DNA of 64,000 bases from Streptococcus australis (GCF_015553625.1 NZ_JADNGY010000001.1:178159-242158); one strand, 5' to 3'; numbered from the stretch's first letter, positions 46,600 through 56,045 are shown. Translations and numbers: made by a program. Notes: generated by a model not told the origin, from the sequence alone.

Positions 46600-49500
46600 T
46601 TATTCTTCCTCTTCTTTTTTACGGCGCCCCAATAGAGCTAGCCCAACGAAAGATGCAAGAGTAGCAAATAAGATTGATCCTGTAGATTTCTTCTCCCCAG
46701 TTGCCGGAAGAACTTCTTCCGATGAGCTTTCTTTGTTGGATAAGGACTGGATGAGTAATCCTGAAACACTCTCAGACCGAACTTCGCTTGTTGAATCCAG
46801 CCTTGAAAGATACTGAGAATGACTGATTGACTCTGAATGACTTTGCGAGTCAAATGAGGACTCTGAGAGGGTTTCACTTGTTGAGATTGAACCGCTCAGG
46901 GATCCCGATGACGACTCGGTTAGACTGACTGAATCAGACTGACTCTCAGACCTAGACTCCGGTGGCGAGACAGACTCGCTTGTTGGAGCAGATTGGCTCA
47001 AAGAACTCGAGATAGAAGCTGAATTCCTTACCGACTCGGATTGAGAAGTTGACATAGATTCACTTGCGGAAATTGAGGCACTCATTAATTCGGAGACGGA
47101 CTCGGTTTCTGAGGTCAACTGGCTAGTTGAAAGCGATTGGGAAGCTGAGACCGACCCTCTTGTAGAATCCGAGATACTCAAAGAGACTGACTCTGATTCC
47201 AACTCAGAAGTCGAGGCTGAGTCACTTGCTGAGAATGAAGTACTCAAAGACTCTGAGACGCTCTCTAACAGGCTCTCAGATGCTAATTGACTTTCGGCAA
47301 CCGACTCTGAAGTCGAAAGAAAATCACTTGTGGAAATGGATGTACTCAACGATTCTGAAACCGACTCAGAAGCACTTGCCGATGTAGACTGACTATGCGA
47401 CTCGGACTCGGAGGTCGAAGCTGACTCGCTTGTGGAAACCGAGCTACTCAATGATTCAGAGACTGACTCGGAGACACTTTCTGACAGGCTCTCAGATGCT
47501 AATTGACTTTCGACAACCGACTCTGAAGTCGAAAGAAAATCACTTGTGGAAACGGATGTACTCAACGATGCTGAAACTGACTCTGAAACACTTGCCGATA
47601 CCGATTGACTTACAGATTTGGATTGAGATGTCAATACAGACTCACTTACAGAAACTAAGGTACTCAAGGAGTCAGAAACTGACTCTGAAACACTTGCCGA
47701 TATAGACTGACTAAGCGAATCGGATTCAGAGGTCGAAAGAGATTCACTGGCGGATACCGAAGTGTTCAACGATTCTGAAACAGACTCGGAGATACTTACC
47801 GATACTGACTGACTTAACGACTCGGACTCAGAAGTCAAAATGGATTCACTTATCGAAACTGAGGTACTCAAGAATTCTGAGACGGATTCGGAAACACTTG
47901 CCGAGGCAGACTGACTAAGCGAATCGGACTCAGAGGTAGAAACGGAATCACTTGTGGAAACCGAGGTACTCAAGGAGTTAGAAACTGACTCTGAAACACT
48001 TGCCGATATAGACTGGCTAATCGACTCGGATTCAGAGGTCAAAACAGATTCACTTGCAGAAACCGAAGCACTAAACGATTCTGAAACCGATCCTGAGGCA
48101 CTTGCCGATATAGACTGACTAAGCGAATCGGATTCAGAGGTCGAAACGGAATCACTTGTGGAAACCGCTGTGCTTAACGATCCTGAGACACTCTCTGACA
48201 GGCTTTCTGATGCAGACTGACGTACGGACTCTGATTCAGAGGTCGAAACTGACTCACTCGTGGAAACCGAGGCACTCAACGATTCCGAAACCGACTCGGA
48301 AACACTTGCCGATGTAGACTGACTGACAGATTCGGATTGAGAGGTCGAAACGGAAGCACTTGTGGAAACCGAAGTACTCAACGATTCCGAAACCGACTTG
48401 GAGATACTTGCCGATGCTGACTGGCTAATCGACTCGGATTCAGAGGTCAAAACAGATTCACTTGAAGAAACCGAAGCACTCAACGATTCTGAAACCAACT
48501 CGGAAACACTTGCCGATATAGACTGACTAAGCGAATCGGATTCAGAGGTCGAAACGGAATCACTTGTGGAGACCGAGGTACTCAACGATTCCGAAACCGA
48601 CTCTGAAACACTTGCCGATATAGACTGACTAAGCGAATCGGATTCAGAGGTCGAAACGGAATCACTTGTGGAAACCGAGGTACTCAACGATTCCGAAACC
48701 GACTCTGAGGTGCTTTCTGAAGTAGCCTGACTGAGCGATTTAGAGATTCTTAATGACTCCGACTCGCTGACTGATGCAGACTGACTCTCTGACACCACCG
48801 CACTGACTGATTTAGACTCACTAACAGAAACCGAAGCAGATTCCGAAAGGCTCTCTGATTCTAGAACACTCAAAGATTGAGATGCCGCTTGTGATACCGA
48901 GAGACTTGTAGAGAGCGAGGTGCTTTGAGAAGCAACGATTGATGTTGATGCACTCTCCGATTCTGAATAGTTCTCAGACAAAGACTCTGATAATTTGGCC
49001 GATTGTGACTGCATTTGAGACGTACTTTGCGCTTCCGATACGCTCTGGGAATAACTCACCGAGAGCGACTGCGTTCGAGGATCCTCTGTCAAAGGCACCT
49101 TTACAGTATTGGACGTATCATCCTTGAAGACAACCGTAATGTCTCCGCCAGCAGAGACTGAATAGCTCTTAAAATCTTTAGACGCCAGTAGACGTGGATT
49201 TGCTGCCTTGAATTTTTCCCAAATCTGCACTTTTTCAGACTCAGTCAGATTGGTCAAATCAGTCACCTGAGTATTAGAAGTCACTGGAGCAATTGGATTT
49301 CGGATACCATCATTTTGAGGTAACACTTTAATGCGGAAAGAACGGTCGAGGAACTGATTTCTAGAATTGGTAAAACGAACCGTGATTGTATAAGTCTTCC
49401 CAGGTTCGACAACCTCTGTACCTCCTACTTTCCCTTCAATCAACATGGGAGCAAAAGGCGATTTCAAGGTTGCATTGGGAACGAGAACCCCCTCAACCCG

Positions 49501-50403
49501 TTCACTATTGGGAGCATAGCCCATATAAGTGAGAATGACGCCACCATTCTGCTCTCTCACAATGTATTGCAACCTAATTGGATCTGAATTATAAGCTGTA
49601 ATGAGATGATTATTTGCCGGACCGCTCATGACAAAAGGAGTACGAAAGGCACTGTCCGCTTCTAAGGCACTACCTGTACGCGGATCTCTCTTCCCTGATT
49701 GCTCTCTTAACACAGCATTGACCAAGCGATTCCGAGCAGACTTGGCCTGAAGAAGAGTCGCCTCTCCATCTTGATCCGGATTGGCTAATTGGTTACGGAT
49801 CGCCTCCAGAGCCTCTTCCGCTTCCAACACAACTCCTTCTCCACCTTTCAATTCTTTCGCTTGCTCTATATAGGAATAAAGGTCCCGAGCTATACTTTGA
49901 AGCTGTTTGTCCCTAGCAGGATCTGAGACGGTTACAGCCTCTTGAACCCCATTTGAAAGGACGCTAACTTCCGTCATTGAAGTAGAGAGTGCTTCAGAAT
50001 GCTTCATGAACAAAGTAGTAGAAAGAGACCCACTCTGTAAGTCTGATGAAGACCACTCGCTCGTAGACAGACTTGTCATTGACGACTGTTCCACACTGCC
50101 TAACACCAAGCTATCTTTACCAACCACTCCCACTTCTGAAGCTACTTCTGACTGTATAGTTGGATCTGCTAGTTCATCAGCAGTTGCTTGATGCACGATT
50201 GACGTCGCACCTATAATGGATCCAGTAGCAATCAAGCCTTTTAAGGCTATAGAGCTTGGAGCATCCATACTAGAATGATTGGAAACATCTCTTTCTTTTT
50301 TAGGTCGTAAAAAAGAAGCATTCAAACAGGCTACTCGAATCCAATGTTTCCCCGATTTTATTAATTTAAATCTCGTCACTCTATTCCATGTTTTTTTTAG
50401 CAA
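46600..50403 (-). CDS. Serine-rich repeat adhesin 2 (1,267 aa, LPATG anchor)
   Basis: The start is a TTG codon behind GGAGAGAGGGG; no ATG suits the family N-terminus. A KxGKxW-type accessory Sec signal (FKLIKSGKHWIR, about 12-23) and hydrophobic core (LKGLIATGSIIGATSIV) match adhesin 1. Then come a short Ser-rich stretch, a helical domain (about 155-240) and a binding region (about 245-440). Within the binding region, GVILTYMGYAPNSERVEGVL, YTITVRFTNSRNQF and the LTESEKVQIWEKFKAANPRL helix plus DITVVFKDDTSNTVKV strand recall the Siglec-like and Unique domains of GspB/Hsa. That likeness is tentative, and no exact phi-TRX sialic-acid motif is seen. SRR2 follows (about 441-1215), then LPATGE, a membrane helix and RRKKEEEE. 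Confidence 0.93.
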   Translation of the reverse strand: MLKKTWNRVTRFKLIKSGKHWIRVACLNASFLRPKKERDVSNHSSMDAPSSIALKGLIATGSIIGATSIVHQATADELADPTIQSEVASEVGVVGKDSLVLGSVEQSSMTSLSTSEWSSSDLQSGSLSTTLFMKHSEALSTSMTEVSVLSNGVQEAVTVSDPARDKQLQSIARDLYSYIEQAKELKGGEGVVLEAEEALEAIRNQLANPDQDGEATLLQAKSARNRLVNAVLREQSGKRDPRTGSALEADSAFRTPFVMSGPANNHLITAYNSDPIRLQYIVREQNGGVILTYMGYAPNSERVEGVLVPNATLKSPFAPMLIEGKVGGTEVVEPGKTYTITVRFTNSRNQFLDRSFRIKVLPQNDGIRNPIAPVTSNTQVTDLTNLTESEKVQIWEKFKAANPRLLASKDFKSYSVSAGGDITVVFKDDTSNTVKVPLTEDPRTQSLSVSYSQSVSEAQSTSQMQSQSAKLSESLSENYSESESASTSIVASQSTSLSTSLSVSQAASQSLSVLESESLSESASVSVSESKSVSAVVSESQSASVSESESLRISKSLSQATSESTSESVSESLSTSVSTSDSVSTSESDSLSQSISASVSESVSESLSTSVSTSDSVSTSESDSLSQSISASVSELVSESLSASVSSSESVLTSESESISQSASASISKSVSESLSTSVSTSASVSTSQSESVSQSTSASVSESVSESLSASVSTSESVSTSESESVRQSASESLSESVSGSLSTAVSTSDSVSTSESDSLSQSISASASGSVSESFSASVSASESVLTSESESISQSISASVSESVSNSLSTSVSTSDSVSTSESDSLSQSASASVSESVSEFLSTSVSISESILTSESESLSQSVSVSISESVSESLNTSVSASESLSTSESDSLSQSISASVSESVSDSLSTLVSVSESVLTSQSKSVSQSVSASVSESVSASLSTSVSTSDFLSTSESVVESQLASESLSESVSESVSESLSSSVSTSESASTSESESHSQSTSASASESVSESLSTSISTSDFLSTSESVAESQLASESLLESVSESLSTSFSASDSASTSELESESVSLSISDSTRGSVSASQSLSTSQLTSETESVSELMSASISASESMSTSQSESVRNSASISSSLSQSAPTSESVSPPESRSESQSDSVSLTESSSGSLSGSISTSETLSESSFDSQSHSESISHSQYLSRLDSTSEVRSESVSGLLIQSLSNKESSSEEVLPATGEKKSTGSILFATLASFVGLALLGRRKKEEEE
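46750..49075 (-). repeat. SRR2 coding repeat of adhesin 2, 34-residue period
   Basis: Unlike adhesin 1, this region has a clear higher-order unit of about 34 residues (102 bp): SVSESVSESLSTSVSTSD followed by SVSTSESDSLSQSISA, with variants. Adjacent copies around 48520-48720 are nearly identical, which points to recent duplication or gene conversion. Confidence 0.92.
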
Positions 50404-50444
50404 GGTAAGAATGCCCCTCTCTCCTCAAAAATTATTCTCTCTTG

Positions 50445-50474
50445 ATTATACATGATTGAATCCTATTTTCAATC
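50445..50474 (-). promoter_or_regulatory. Promoter of adhesin 2 with inverted repeat at the -35 box
   Basis: Minus strand TTGAAA (50467-50472), 16-base spacer, TATAAT (50445-50450). GATTGAA (50454-50460) and TTCAATC (50468-50474) form an inverted repeat with a 7-base centre that covers the -35 box, so a repressor site is possible. Confidence 0.65.
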
Positions 50475-50504
50475 ATTTTGGCTATATCTATGCTCTAACT
50501 CAGC

Positions 50505-50532
50505 AAAAAAGCCATCGAATCGATGACTTTTT
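50505..50532 (-). terminator. gltX terminator
   Basis: Minus strand AAAGTCATCGA/TCGATGGCTTT-type stem with a following run of T. Confidence 0.88.
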
Positions 50533-50565
50533 AGAAATGAACAGCATGTTTTCGAAAGCTGATTC

Positions 50566-52026
50566 CTATTTAGAAATTTCTGCCAACATTTTCTCAATGT
50601 GTTGGATGGATTTTTCACGTCCAAGCAAGTAAATGGTATCTGGCAATTCTGGACCATGCATTTCACCTGAAACAGCGATACGGATTGGCATGAAGAGATT
50701 TTTCCCTTTGATACCAGTTTCCTTTTGGACCGCTTTGATTTGTGGGAAGATATTTTCTACCACAAACTCATCGTCTGACATGGCTTCGAGTTTTGCTTTG
50801 AAGGCTTCAAGTACAGTCGGAACCGTTTCACCAGCCATGACTTCTCGCTCAGCTGCTGTCAATTCTGGGAAGTCTGAGAAGAAAAGGTCTGTCAATGGAA
50901 CGATTTCGTCCACCGACTTCATTTGTGGTTTGTAGAGTTCCACCAATTTCTCAGCCTTGTCTGTTAAACGACCTGCTTCTTCAAGGAATGGTTTGGCCAT
51001 TTCAAAGATAGTCTCAAGATCCGCATTCTTAATGTACTCATTACTCATCCAGTCCATTTTCTTCTGGTCGAAGGCTGCTGGAGACTTGCTAAGGCGGTTT
51101 TCATCAAAAAGCTTGATGAGTTCTTGGCGAGAGAAGATTTCGTCTTCCCCGCCAGGGTTCCAGCCAAGAAGAGCGATAAAGTTAAAGACTGCTTCTGGAA
51201 GGTAGCCCTTCTTACGGTAATCTTCGATGAACTGAAGTGTATTGGTGTCACGTTTAGACAACTTCTTACCAGTTTCAGAGTTGATAATCAAGGTCATGTG
51301 ACCGAACTCTGGTGCATCCCATCCAAGCGCTTCATAAACCATAAGCTGTTTTGGCGTATTAGCAATGTGGTCGTCTCCACGAATAACGTGAGAGATTTGC
51401 ATATCGTGGTCATCAATCACAACGGCAAAGTTGTAAGTTGGGTAGCCATCTTTCTTTTGGATAACCCAGTCACCACCGATATTGCCACCTTCAAATTCGA
51501 TATCGCCTTTAACCATATCATGCCATTTGTAGATACCAGATTCATTAACAGCCAAACGAACCGTTGGGATGATCCCTGCTGCTTCACGTTCTGCAATGTA
51601 AGCTGATTTTTCTTCTTCGCTCATACCAAGGTATTCGTTGATGTAGTGAGGTGTTTCCCCAGCTGCTTCTTGGCGTTCACGCTCTGCTGCCAACTCTTCT
51701 TCTGTAACGTAAGACTTGTAGGCTTTCCCTTCGGCCAAGAGTTGGTCGATATATTTTTGATAGAGTTCCAAACGCTCTGATTGGCGGTAGTTTTCATGCG
51801 TCTCAGGACTTTCATCCCAGTCCATGCCCAACCAACGAAGGTTTTCAAGCTGGGAACGTTCTCCGTCTTCGACGTGGCGCTTACGGTCCGTATCTTCGAT
51901 ACGGATGATAAAGGTTCCACCATGGTGGCGCGCATACAAGTAGTTAAACAATGCTGTACGAGCATTTCCGATGTGTAGTAGTCCGGTTGGACTTGGTGCA
52001 TAACGCACACGAATATCTTTAGTCAC
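50566..52026 (-). CDS. gltX: Glutamyl-tRNA synthetase
   Basis: A class I synthetase that charges tRNA-Glu and, in bacteria lacking GlnRS, also tRNA-Gln for transamidation. The 486 residues carry the HIGH motif [19 protein letters not shown], the KLSKR motif ([12 protein letters not shown]) and a helical C-terminal anticodon-binding domain. Full length. An extended -10 promoter and a leader with a CTGGGC/GCCCAG hairpin precede it. Confidence 0.99.
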   Translation of the reverse strand: MTKDIRVRYAPSPTGLLHIGNARTALFNYLYARHHGGTFIIRIEDTDRKRHVEDGERSQLENLRWLGMDWDESPETHENYRQSERLELYQKYIDQLLAEGKAYKSYVTEEELAAERERQEAAGETPHYINEYLGMSEEEKSAYIAEREAAGIIPTVRLAVNESGIYKWHDMVKGDIEFEGGNIGGDWVIQKKDGYPTYNFAVVIDDHDMQISHVIRGDDHIANTPKQLMVYEALGWDAPEFGHMTLIINSETGKKLSKRDTNTLQFIEDYRKKGYLPEAVFNFIALLGWNPGGEDEIFSRQELIKLFDENRLSKSPAAFDQKKMDWMSNEYIKNADLETIFEMAKPFLEEAGRLTDKAEKLVELYKPQMKSVDEIVPLTDLFFSDFPELTAAEREVMAGETVPTVLEAFKAKLEAMSDDEFVVENIFPQIKAVQKETGIKGKNLFMPIRIAVSGEMHGPELPDTIYLLGREKSIQHIEKMLAEISK

Positions 52027-52094
52027 GTATGTTTCTCCTAATTGTTCATTGATTCTGGGCTTCTCTTCTAACTGGCCCAGGCACTTTTCACTCT

Positions 52095-52103
52095 ATTATA
52101 GCA
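52095..52103 (-). promoter_or_regulatory. gltX extended -10 promoter
   Basis: Minus strand TGCTATAAT (TGN plus TATAAT), about 70 bases before the gltX ATG. It lies 22 bases past the esterase stop. Confidence 0.6.
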
Positions 52104-52124
52104 TATCTCTGCATGAGTAGCTTC

Positions 52125-52907
52125 CTAATCGAGTCGTTCTTCTAGTTCAAAATCAATTGGCAGGGTTGCTAAGAAATGCTCCAACTCCCGCTCCCAATAA
52201 AACCATTCATGTTTTCCTGGTCCATGGCTGTAGGTGATATCAAAACCGAGGTCCTTCAGATGATCAACAGCTGTATTGTTGGCCTCATACAGAGCATCCT
52301 GCTCGCCACACCACGCCCATAAGACCGTCTTTTTATCTGAGTACTTCTCAGCAATGCTTTCCAAGGAGTAAGGACTCGTCGTCCAATCTTCTAACTCTCC
52401 AAAGACCCCTTGCCAATAAGCCTTACTGCCAAGGTCGGTATCTGCTAGTTGACGTCCCTCAAAGCTAAGAGCACCAGAAAAACTAGCAGCATGCGAGAAG
52501 CGATTGGTTTGAAGGGCCAGTTTGAAAGATCCATAGCCCCCCATCGATAGACCAGCAATAAAGGTCTTCTCCCGCTTCTTGGTCATATTGGGGAAGAAGC
52601 GTGCCAAGGTCTTAGGCAATTCCTCTGCGATGGCTGTGTAGTAGGGATAGCCATACTGGGTATCCGTATACCAACCATTATTAGTATTAGGCAAGACAAC
52701 AATCAGATTGGTCGAACGTAGGATCCGTTCCACATTGGTCCGTTTCAACCAGGAGTACTGATTGCCATTCATCCCATGAAGGAGATAGAGGACCGGGATA
52801 TCTTGATCATCTGGATTTTTCACCCGAGACCCATCTGGGTAGAGGACGTTGATCCCCCACTCCATTGCGAGCGCTTCTGAATAGTATTCAATCTGCATTA
52901 CTGCCAT
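52125..52907 (-). CDS. estA: EstA-like esterase (tributyrin esterase family)
   Basis: A cytoplasmic alpha/beta hydrolase of 260 residues related to tributyrin esterase EstA and esterase D. It has the oxyanion region [15 protein letters not shown], nucleophile elbow [17 protein letters not shown], acidic residue near [14 protein letters not shown] and the final [18 protein letters not shown] with catalytic His. There is no signal peptide. It acts on short acyl esters in relatives; pneumococcal EstA deacetylates sialic acids. It lies just downstream of the RNase J2 gene, as in pneumococcus, but after a terminator hairpin. Confidence 0.92.
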   Translation of the reverse strand: MAVMQIEYYSEALAMEWGINVLYPDGSRVKNPDDQDIPVLYLLHGMNGNQYSWLKRTNVERILRSTNLIVVLPNTNNGWYTDTQYGYPYYTAIAEELPKTLARFFPNMTKKREKTFIAGLSMGGYGSFKLALQTNRFSHAASFSGALSFEGRQLADTDLGSKAYWQGVFGELEDWTTSPYSLESIAEKYSDKKTVLWAWCGEQDALYEANNTAVDHLKDLGFDITYSHGPGKHEWFYWERELEHFLATLPIDFELEERLD

Positions 52908-52944
52908 CTATCTTTCCTCACTATTTCTTCTTTTCCTTGACAAG

Positions 52945-52964
52945 AAAAAGCCGACGATCGACTT
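52945..52964 (-). terminator. rnjB terminator
   Basis: Minus strand AAGTCGA-TCG-TCGGCTT (one G-T pair) followed by five T, between rnjB and estA. Confidence 0.8.
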
Positions 52965-52981
52965 TTCCTCTTATCTTAATC

Positions 52982-54643
52982 CTAGCGTACTTCCATGACG
53001 ACTGGCAAGATAGCTGGTCGACGTTTGGTCTGGTCAAAGAGGTACTTGGCCAAACTATCACGAACAGCACCCTTGAGCTCGCCCCAATCGAAGCTGTCCT
53101 GGGCTAAGTATTCCTCCACACTTTGGTTGACAATCTCTGCACTTTCGCGCAAGATATCGCGACTCTTCTTCACATAGACAAAGCCACGGGTGTGAACTTT
53201 TGCCTTCGAGATGATGCGTTTCTCACGACGGTTAACCGTAATAGCCACAATAAAGATACCATCTTCTGAAAGGACTTTCCGGTCACGGAGAACGACATTC
53301 CCAACATCTCCAATGGCATTCCCATCGATGAGAACATCTCCTGCAGAGACGCTACCAGCTGGGACGAAGTCCCCATTGTCATATTCCATGATAGAGCCTT
53401 TTTTCGGAATGAAGATATTTTCAGGCAAAATCCCCACTTCCATAGCAAGCCTTGCATGGGCATCCAATTCACGGTATTCCCCTTGGATTGGGAACAGATA
53501 GTTCGGACGCAGTAAGTTGATCATCAACTGCAGATCACGCGCATTTCCATGTCCTGATACACGCAAGCTTTGAGTAATTTGCTTGACGACTCCTCCTGCT
53601 TGGTAGACCATATTTTCTACACGTGCCATAACCGCTTCTTTGGCGATAGATGGAGTTGTTACGATATAGACCAAGTCACCATCCTTGATTTCGACATAGC
53701 GGTGACGGCCAATGGACATCTTACGAAGTCCGTTGATCGGCTCACCCATACGTCCAGTTTCAAGAATAATCAATTCATGGTCCTCAAAACGAGACATTTC
53801 TTTTGGCTTGATCAATAATTTTTCGTTGGCCAAAGAAAGCTTATTTAAACGAATCCCTGTCCGGACAATATTTTCTACGTCAAATCCAGTCAAAACAACC
53901 CGACGCCCTGTCTCTGCAGCTGCATCAAAGACCTGCTGGATCCGTGATAGGTTACTAGCAACAGCAGCAACAATGACCCGGCCATCCCAGTCCCCAATGG
54001 TATCCAGGATTTCATCTCCAACTTCTTGCTCGCTAGCCACTTGAACAGTGCTGTCAGCATTAGCAGAGTCACTCAAGAGAGCTAGCACGCCTTCGCGTCC
54101 AATCTCTGCCAAACGAGCAAAGTCTGTCGCATAAAACTCACTCGCTGTCTGGTCAAACTTGAAGTCTCCTGTATAGACGATGTTGCCCTCAGGAGTCTTG
54201 ATGACAATTCCTAAACTTTCTGGAATAGAGTGGGTTGTCTGGAAGAAGGAAACAACGGTTCCTCCAAAATCGATTTCTGAATTGGCATCGATCACATGGA
54301 AGTCATTGAACTTCTTGACACTGTCGTTACTCTTGACAAAGAGCTTGGCCAACTCGACGGTCAACTCCGACCCAAATACTGGAACTTTAGCCTCCGCTAA
54401 AAGATAAGGAAGGGCTCCGATGGCATCCGCATGCCCGTGCGTTAAAAAGACCCCTGCGATACGATCGCTATTCTCAAAGAGGTAGTCCATGTTGGGAATA
54501 ACAACATCGACCCCTAGTTGCTCATTTTCTGGATACTTGAGACCAGCATCCAAAACAAAAATAGAGTCATTTACTTCAGCTATGTAGAGGTTTTTCCCGT
54601 TTTCACGGACTCCACCTAAAGTAATCAACTTAATGTTACTCAT
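52982..54643 (-). CDS. rnjB: Ribonuclease J2
   Basis: A metallo-beta-lactamase/beta-CASP ribonuclease that works with RNase J1 in mRNA decay. The 553 residues have VFLTHGHADAIGALPYLL in place of the J1-type HGHEDHIGG, so two metal ligands are altered, which identifies the weakly active J2 paralogue. GIVIKTPEGNIVYTGDFKFDQ, the beta-CASP motif RVSGHGNARDLQLMINLLRP and a C-terminal domain ending RRPAILPVVMEVR are present. A near-consensus promoter is located at 54733-54761. Confidence 0.95.
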   Translation of the reverse strand: MSNIKLITLGGVRENGKNLYIAEVNDSIFVLDAGLKYPENEQLGVDVVIPNMDYLFENSDRIAGVFLTHGHADAIGALPYLLAEAKVPVFGSELTVELAKLFVKSNDSVKKFNDFHVIDANSEIDFGGTVVSFFQTTHSIPESLGIVIKTPEGNIVYTGDFKFDQTASEFYATDFARLAEIGREGVLALLSDSANADSTVQVASEQEVGDEILDTIGDWDGRVIVAAVASNLSRIQQVFDAAAETGRRVVLTGFDVENIVRTGIRLNKLSLANEKLLIKPKEMSRFEDHELIILETGRMGEPINGLRKMSIGRHRYVEIKDGDLVYIVTTPSIAKEAVMARVENMVYQAGGVVKQITQSLRVSGHGNARDLQLMINLLRPNYLFPIQGEYRELDAHARLAMEVGILPENIFIPKKGSIMEYDNGDFVPAGSVSAGDVLIDGNAIGDVGNVVLRDRKVLSEDGIFIVAITVNRREKRIISKAKVHTRGFVYVKKSRDILRESAEIVNQSVEEYLAQDSFDWGELKGAVRDSLAKYLFDQTKRRPAILPVVMEVR

Positions 54644-54732
54644 GTTTTCTCCTTTATGTGATGGTTCATACTTACGGTCCTTGGCTCACCAAGTCGAATT
54701 ACAGTTTTGCAAATTTCTTGCATATCTAGAAC

Positions 54733-54761
54733 ATTATACTATTTTTTCACGATTTTTTCAA
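54733..54761 (-). promoter_or_regulatory. rnjB promoter
   Basis: Minus strand TTGAAA (54756-54761), 17-base spacer, TATAAT (54733-54738), giving a leader of about 80 bases. Confidence 0.75.
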
Positions 54762-54778
54762 AAGTCAGATCAAACAAA

Positions 54779-54955
54779 AGAGGCTGGGACAAAAGTCCTA
54801 GCCTCTCAATTGTCTTTGGATTGTCGAGCAAGACGCAGTGGTTGAGTGGGCTCTACTACGCTGGTTTCATCAGCTTTTACAGCCCTACTCAACTTTGCGG
54901 AGGTGGGACGACGAAATCCAATCCTAACGAATTACCGATTTCTGTCCCACTCTCA
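54779..54955. repeat. Three-hairpin intergenic repeat-like element
   Basis: Three successive hairpins fill the gap. First, AGAGGCTGGGAC pairs with GTCCTAGCCTCT (54779-54806, loop AAAA, one G-T). Second, TTGAGTGGGCT pairs with AGCCCTACTCAA (54842-54892) enclosing GCTG/CAGC. Third, GTGGGAC and GAAATC pair with GATTTC and GTCCCAC (54903-54950). GGGACA of the first and TGTCCC of the third could also pair end to end. I recall similar sequence as a frequent intergenic element in oral streptococci, but no second copy was found in this window. The first hairpin may also end transcription from 55011-55565. Confidence 0.65.
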
Positions 54956-55010
54956 CTTTATTAAGACCAAAGACGATAGCCTAGATTGTCAACTTTGTCA
55001 AAAAGAGACC

Positions 55011-55565
55011 CTAGTCCGTATGATAGTCATTTTTCTTATTCTCAATCACCCGTATCGCCGCCTTGATGACATGAAACTCGTTTAGCAGTTCTTCTAAGTG
55101 CTGGTAATTCCGATCGCTGAGCGCCCCCTTCTTAAGGGTTTGAGACAAGCTATAAAACCGATCAACATGCTCATCAATATTGGCCAGCAATTCTTTGGCT
55201 TCTTTTAAGCGATAGCGATTTAGAAGCTTGCTTTGACTATGTTTATAGGCGAGCACATTCTCACGATGAATGTCTTGACAGACTTCCTTCTGTTCTTCAT
55301 CTACCGTCAAATTGACCGCTTGGAAGCAGGTAATAAACTCCCGATTCTTCAGATCGCACACAAAGACGACACCGTCCTCTGCTACATAGGCTTCCGTATC
55401 GGGTCGTTGGTCAAAACTGCTATCAAAATGATGAAGCGAGGGTACGTGTTGATTGACCCAGCGTCTCAACTGCTCGTTATCGACTCCAAATCGTTCCATT
55501 GCTCTTTCTTTAAAATGATCTCGACAGCTATATTCATGTGCATATGGCAATCCCACAGCCCTCAC
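55011..55565 (-). CDS. Hypothetical protein
   Basis: The 184-residue soluble protein was not recognised. The N-terminal third (YSCRDHFKERAMERFGVDNE, then YVAEDGVVFVCDLKNREFIT) has the His/Glu-Arg helix followed by beta strands seen in RelE/ParE- or DUF4258-like folds; this is a weak structural guess. The C-terminal half is a long, charged, helical region. The first usable codon is GTG at 55565; an in-frame GTG three codons on has a better-placed GAGG. It follows a hairpin terminator (55593-55622) and could be read by read-through from the cre promoter near 56010. Confidence 0.6.
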   Translation of the reverse strand: MRAVGLPYAHEYSCRDHFKERAMERFGVDNEQLRRWVNQHVPSLHHFDSSFDQRPDTEAYVAEDGVVFVCDLKNREFITCFQAVNLTVDEEQKEVCQDIHRENVLAYKHSQSKLLNRYRLKEAKELLANIDEHVDRFYSLSQTLKKGALSDRNYQHLEELLNEFHVIKAAIRVIENKKNDYHTD

Positions 55566-55587
55566 CTCTACTTTCTACCACGACAGA

Positions 55588-56001
55588 CAAAAAGACCTCC
55601 AGTCTTACGGGACTAGAGGTCTGGTCTGCTTCACTGACAAGAGGCGATTAACCATTTAGGCTAACGAAAACAACAGTTATGATTTTCATTTCTTTTCATG
55701 GTACGATTCACATACCAGTGGTTTTCTTTGCAAGTTCTCTTTCAGTTTTGTTACAAAGCACTCAGTTGAGCATACCGAAGTTCGAAAACCATCTAAAGCT
55801 TCCACTACTATTTCCATGTATTTCAATGTCATTTAGTAAGTTAAGCAGACTTACTTGACGGCTCAACCGATTTAACATTTCCGACGTTCTGGCTTTTTTA
55901 TAAAAAGCACGATCAAGTGTCAGCGAAGGCAAACCTAAAACGAAGTAACCTAATGTATGAATCTATAAGGCATTGGTATCAACCCCTTCTCCCTTATCTT
56001 C
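55588..56001 (-). ncRNA. Candidate structured non-coding RNA or long regulated leader
   Basis: About 410 bases run from a promoter to a terminator with no credible gene. Local stems on the minus strand include AGTAAG/CTTACT (55835-55855), GCTTTTT/AAAAAGC (55892-55908) and a long-range TGGTTTTC/GAAAACCA (55719-55726 with 55784-55791). A 7-codon ORF (MPYRFIH) with GGAGAAGGGG upstream lies near the 5' end, and one frame is open for about 65 codons without a start signal. It lacks the tmRNA tag and RNase P RNA signatures. It may be an sRNA, an attenuated leader of 55011-55565, or an intergenic repeat. Confidence 0.5.
55593..55622 (-). terminator. Terminator of the non-coding unit
   Basis: Minus strand AGACCTC and AGTC arms pair with GACT and GAGGTCT around a 6-base loop and are followed by five T. 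It lies 27 bases upstream of the hypothetical gene 55011-55565. Confidence 0.85.
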
Positions 56002-56007
56002 ACCTAT

Positions 56008-56045
56008 AGTATACTCCTTTAATATCAGTATTGCAAGCGATTACA
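56008..56045 (-). promoter_or_regulatory. Promoter with overlapping cre site
   Basis: Minus strand TTGCAA (56031-56036), 17-base spacer, TATACT (56008-56013). TGTAATCGCTTGCA (56032-56045) fits the cre consensus at every fixed base and overlaps the -35 box, so CcpA repression is predicted. Confidence 0.7.

Noticed and set aside
55770..55970. A 65-codon open frame on the minus strand within the non-coding unit
   Set aside because: It has no start codon with a ribosome binding site, is closed by stops on both sides and matches no family I recognise. A decayed gene cannot be fully excluded.
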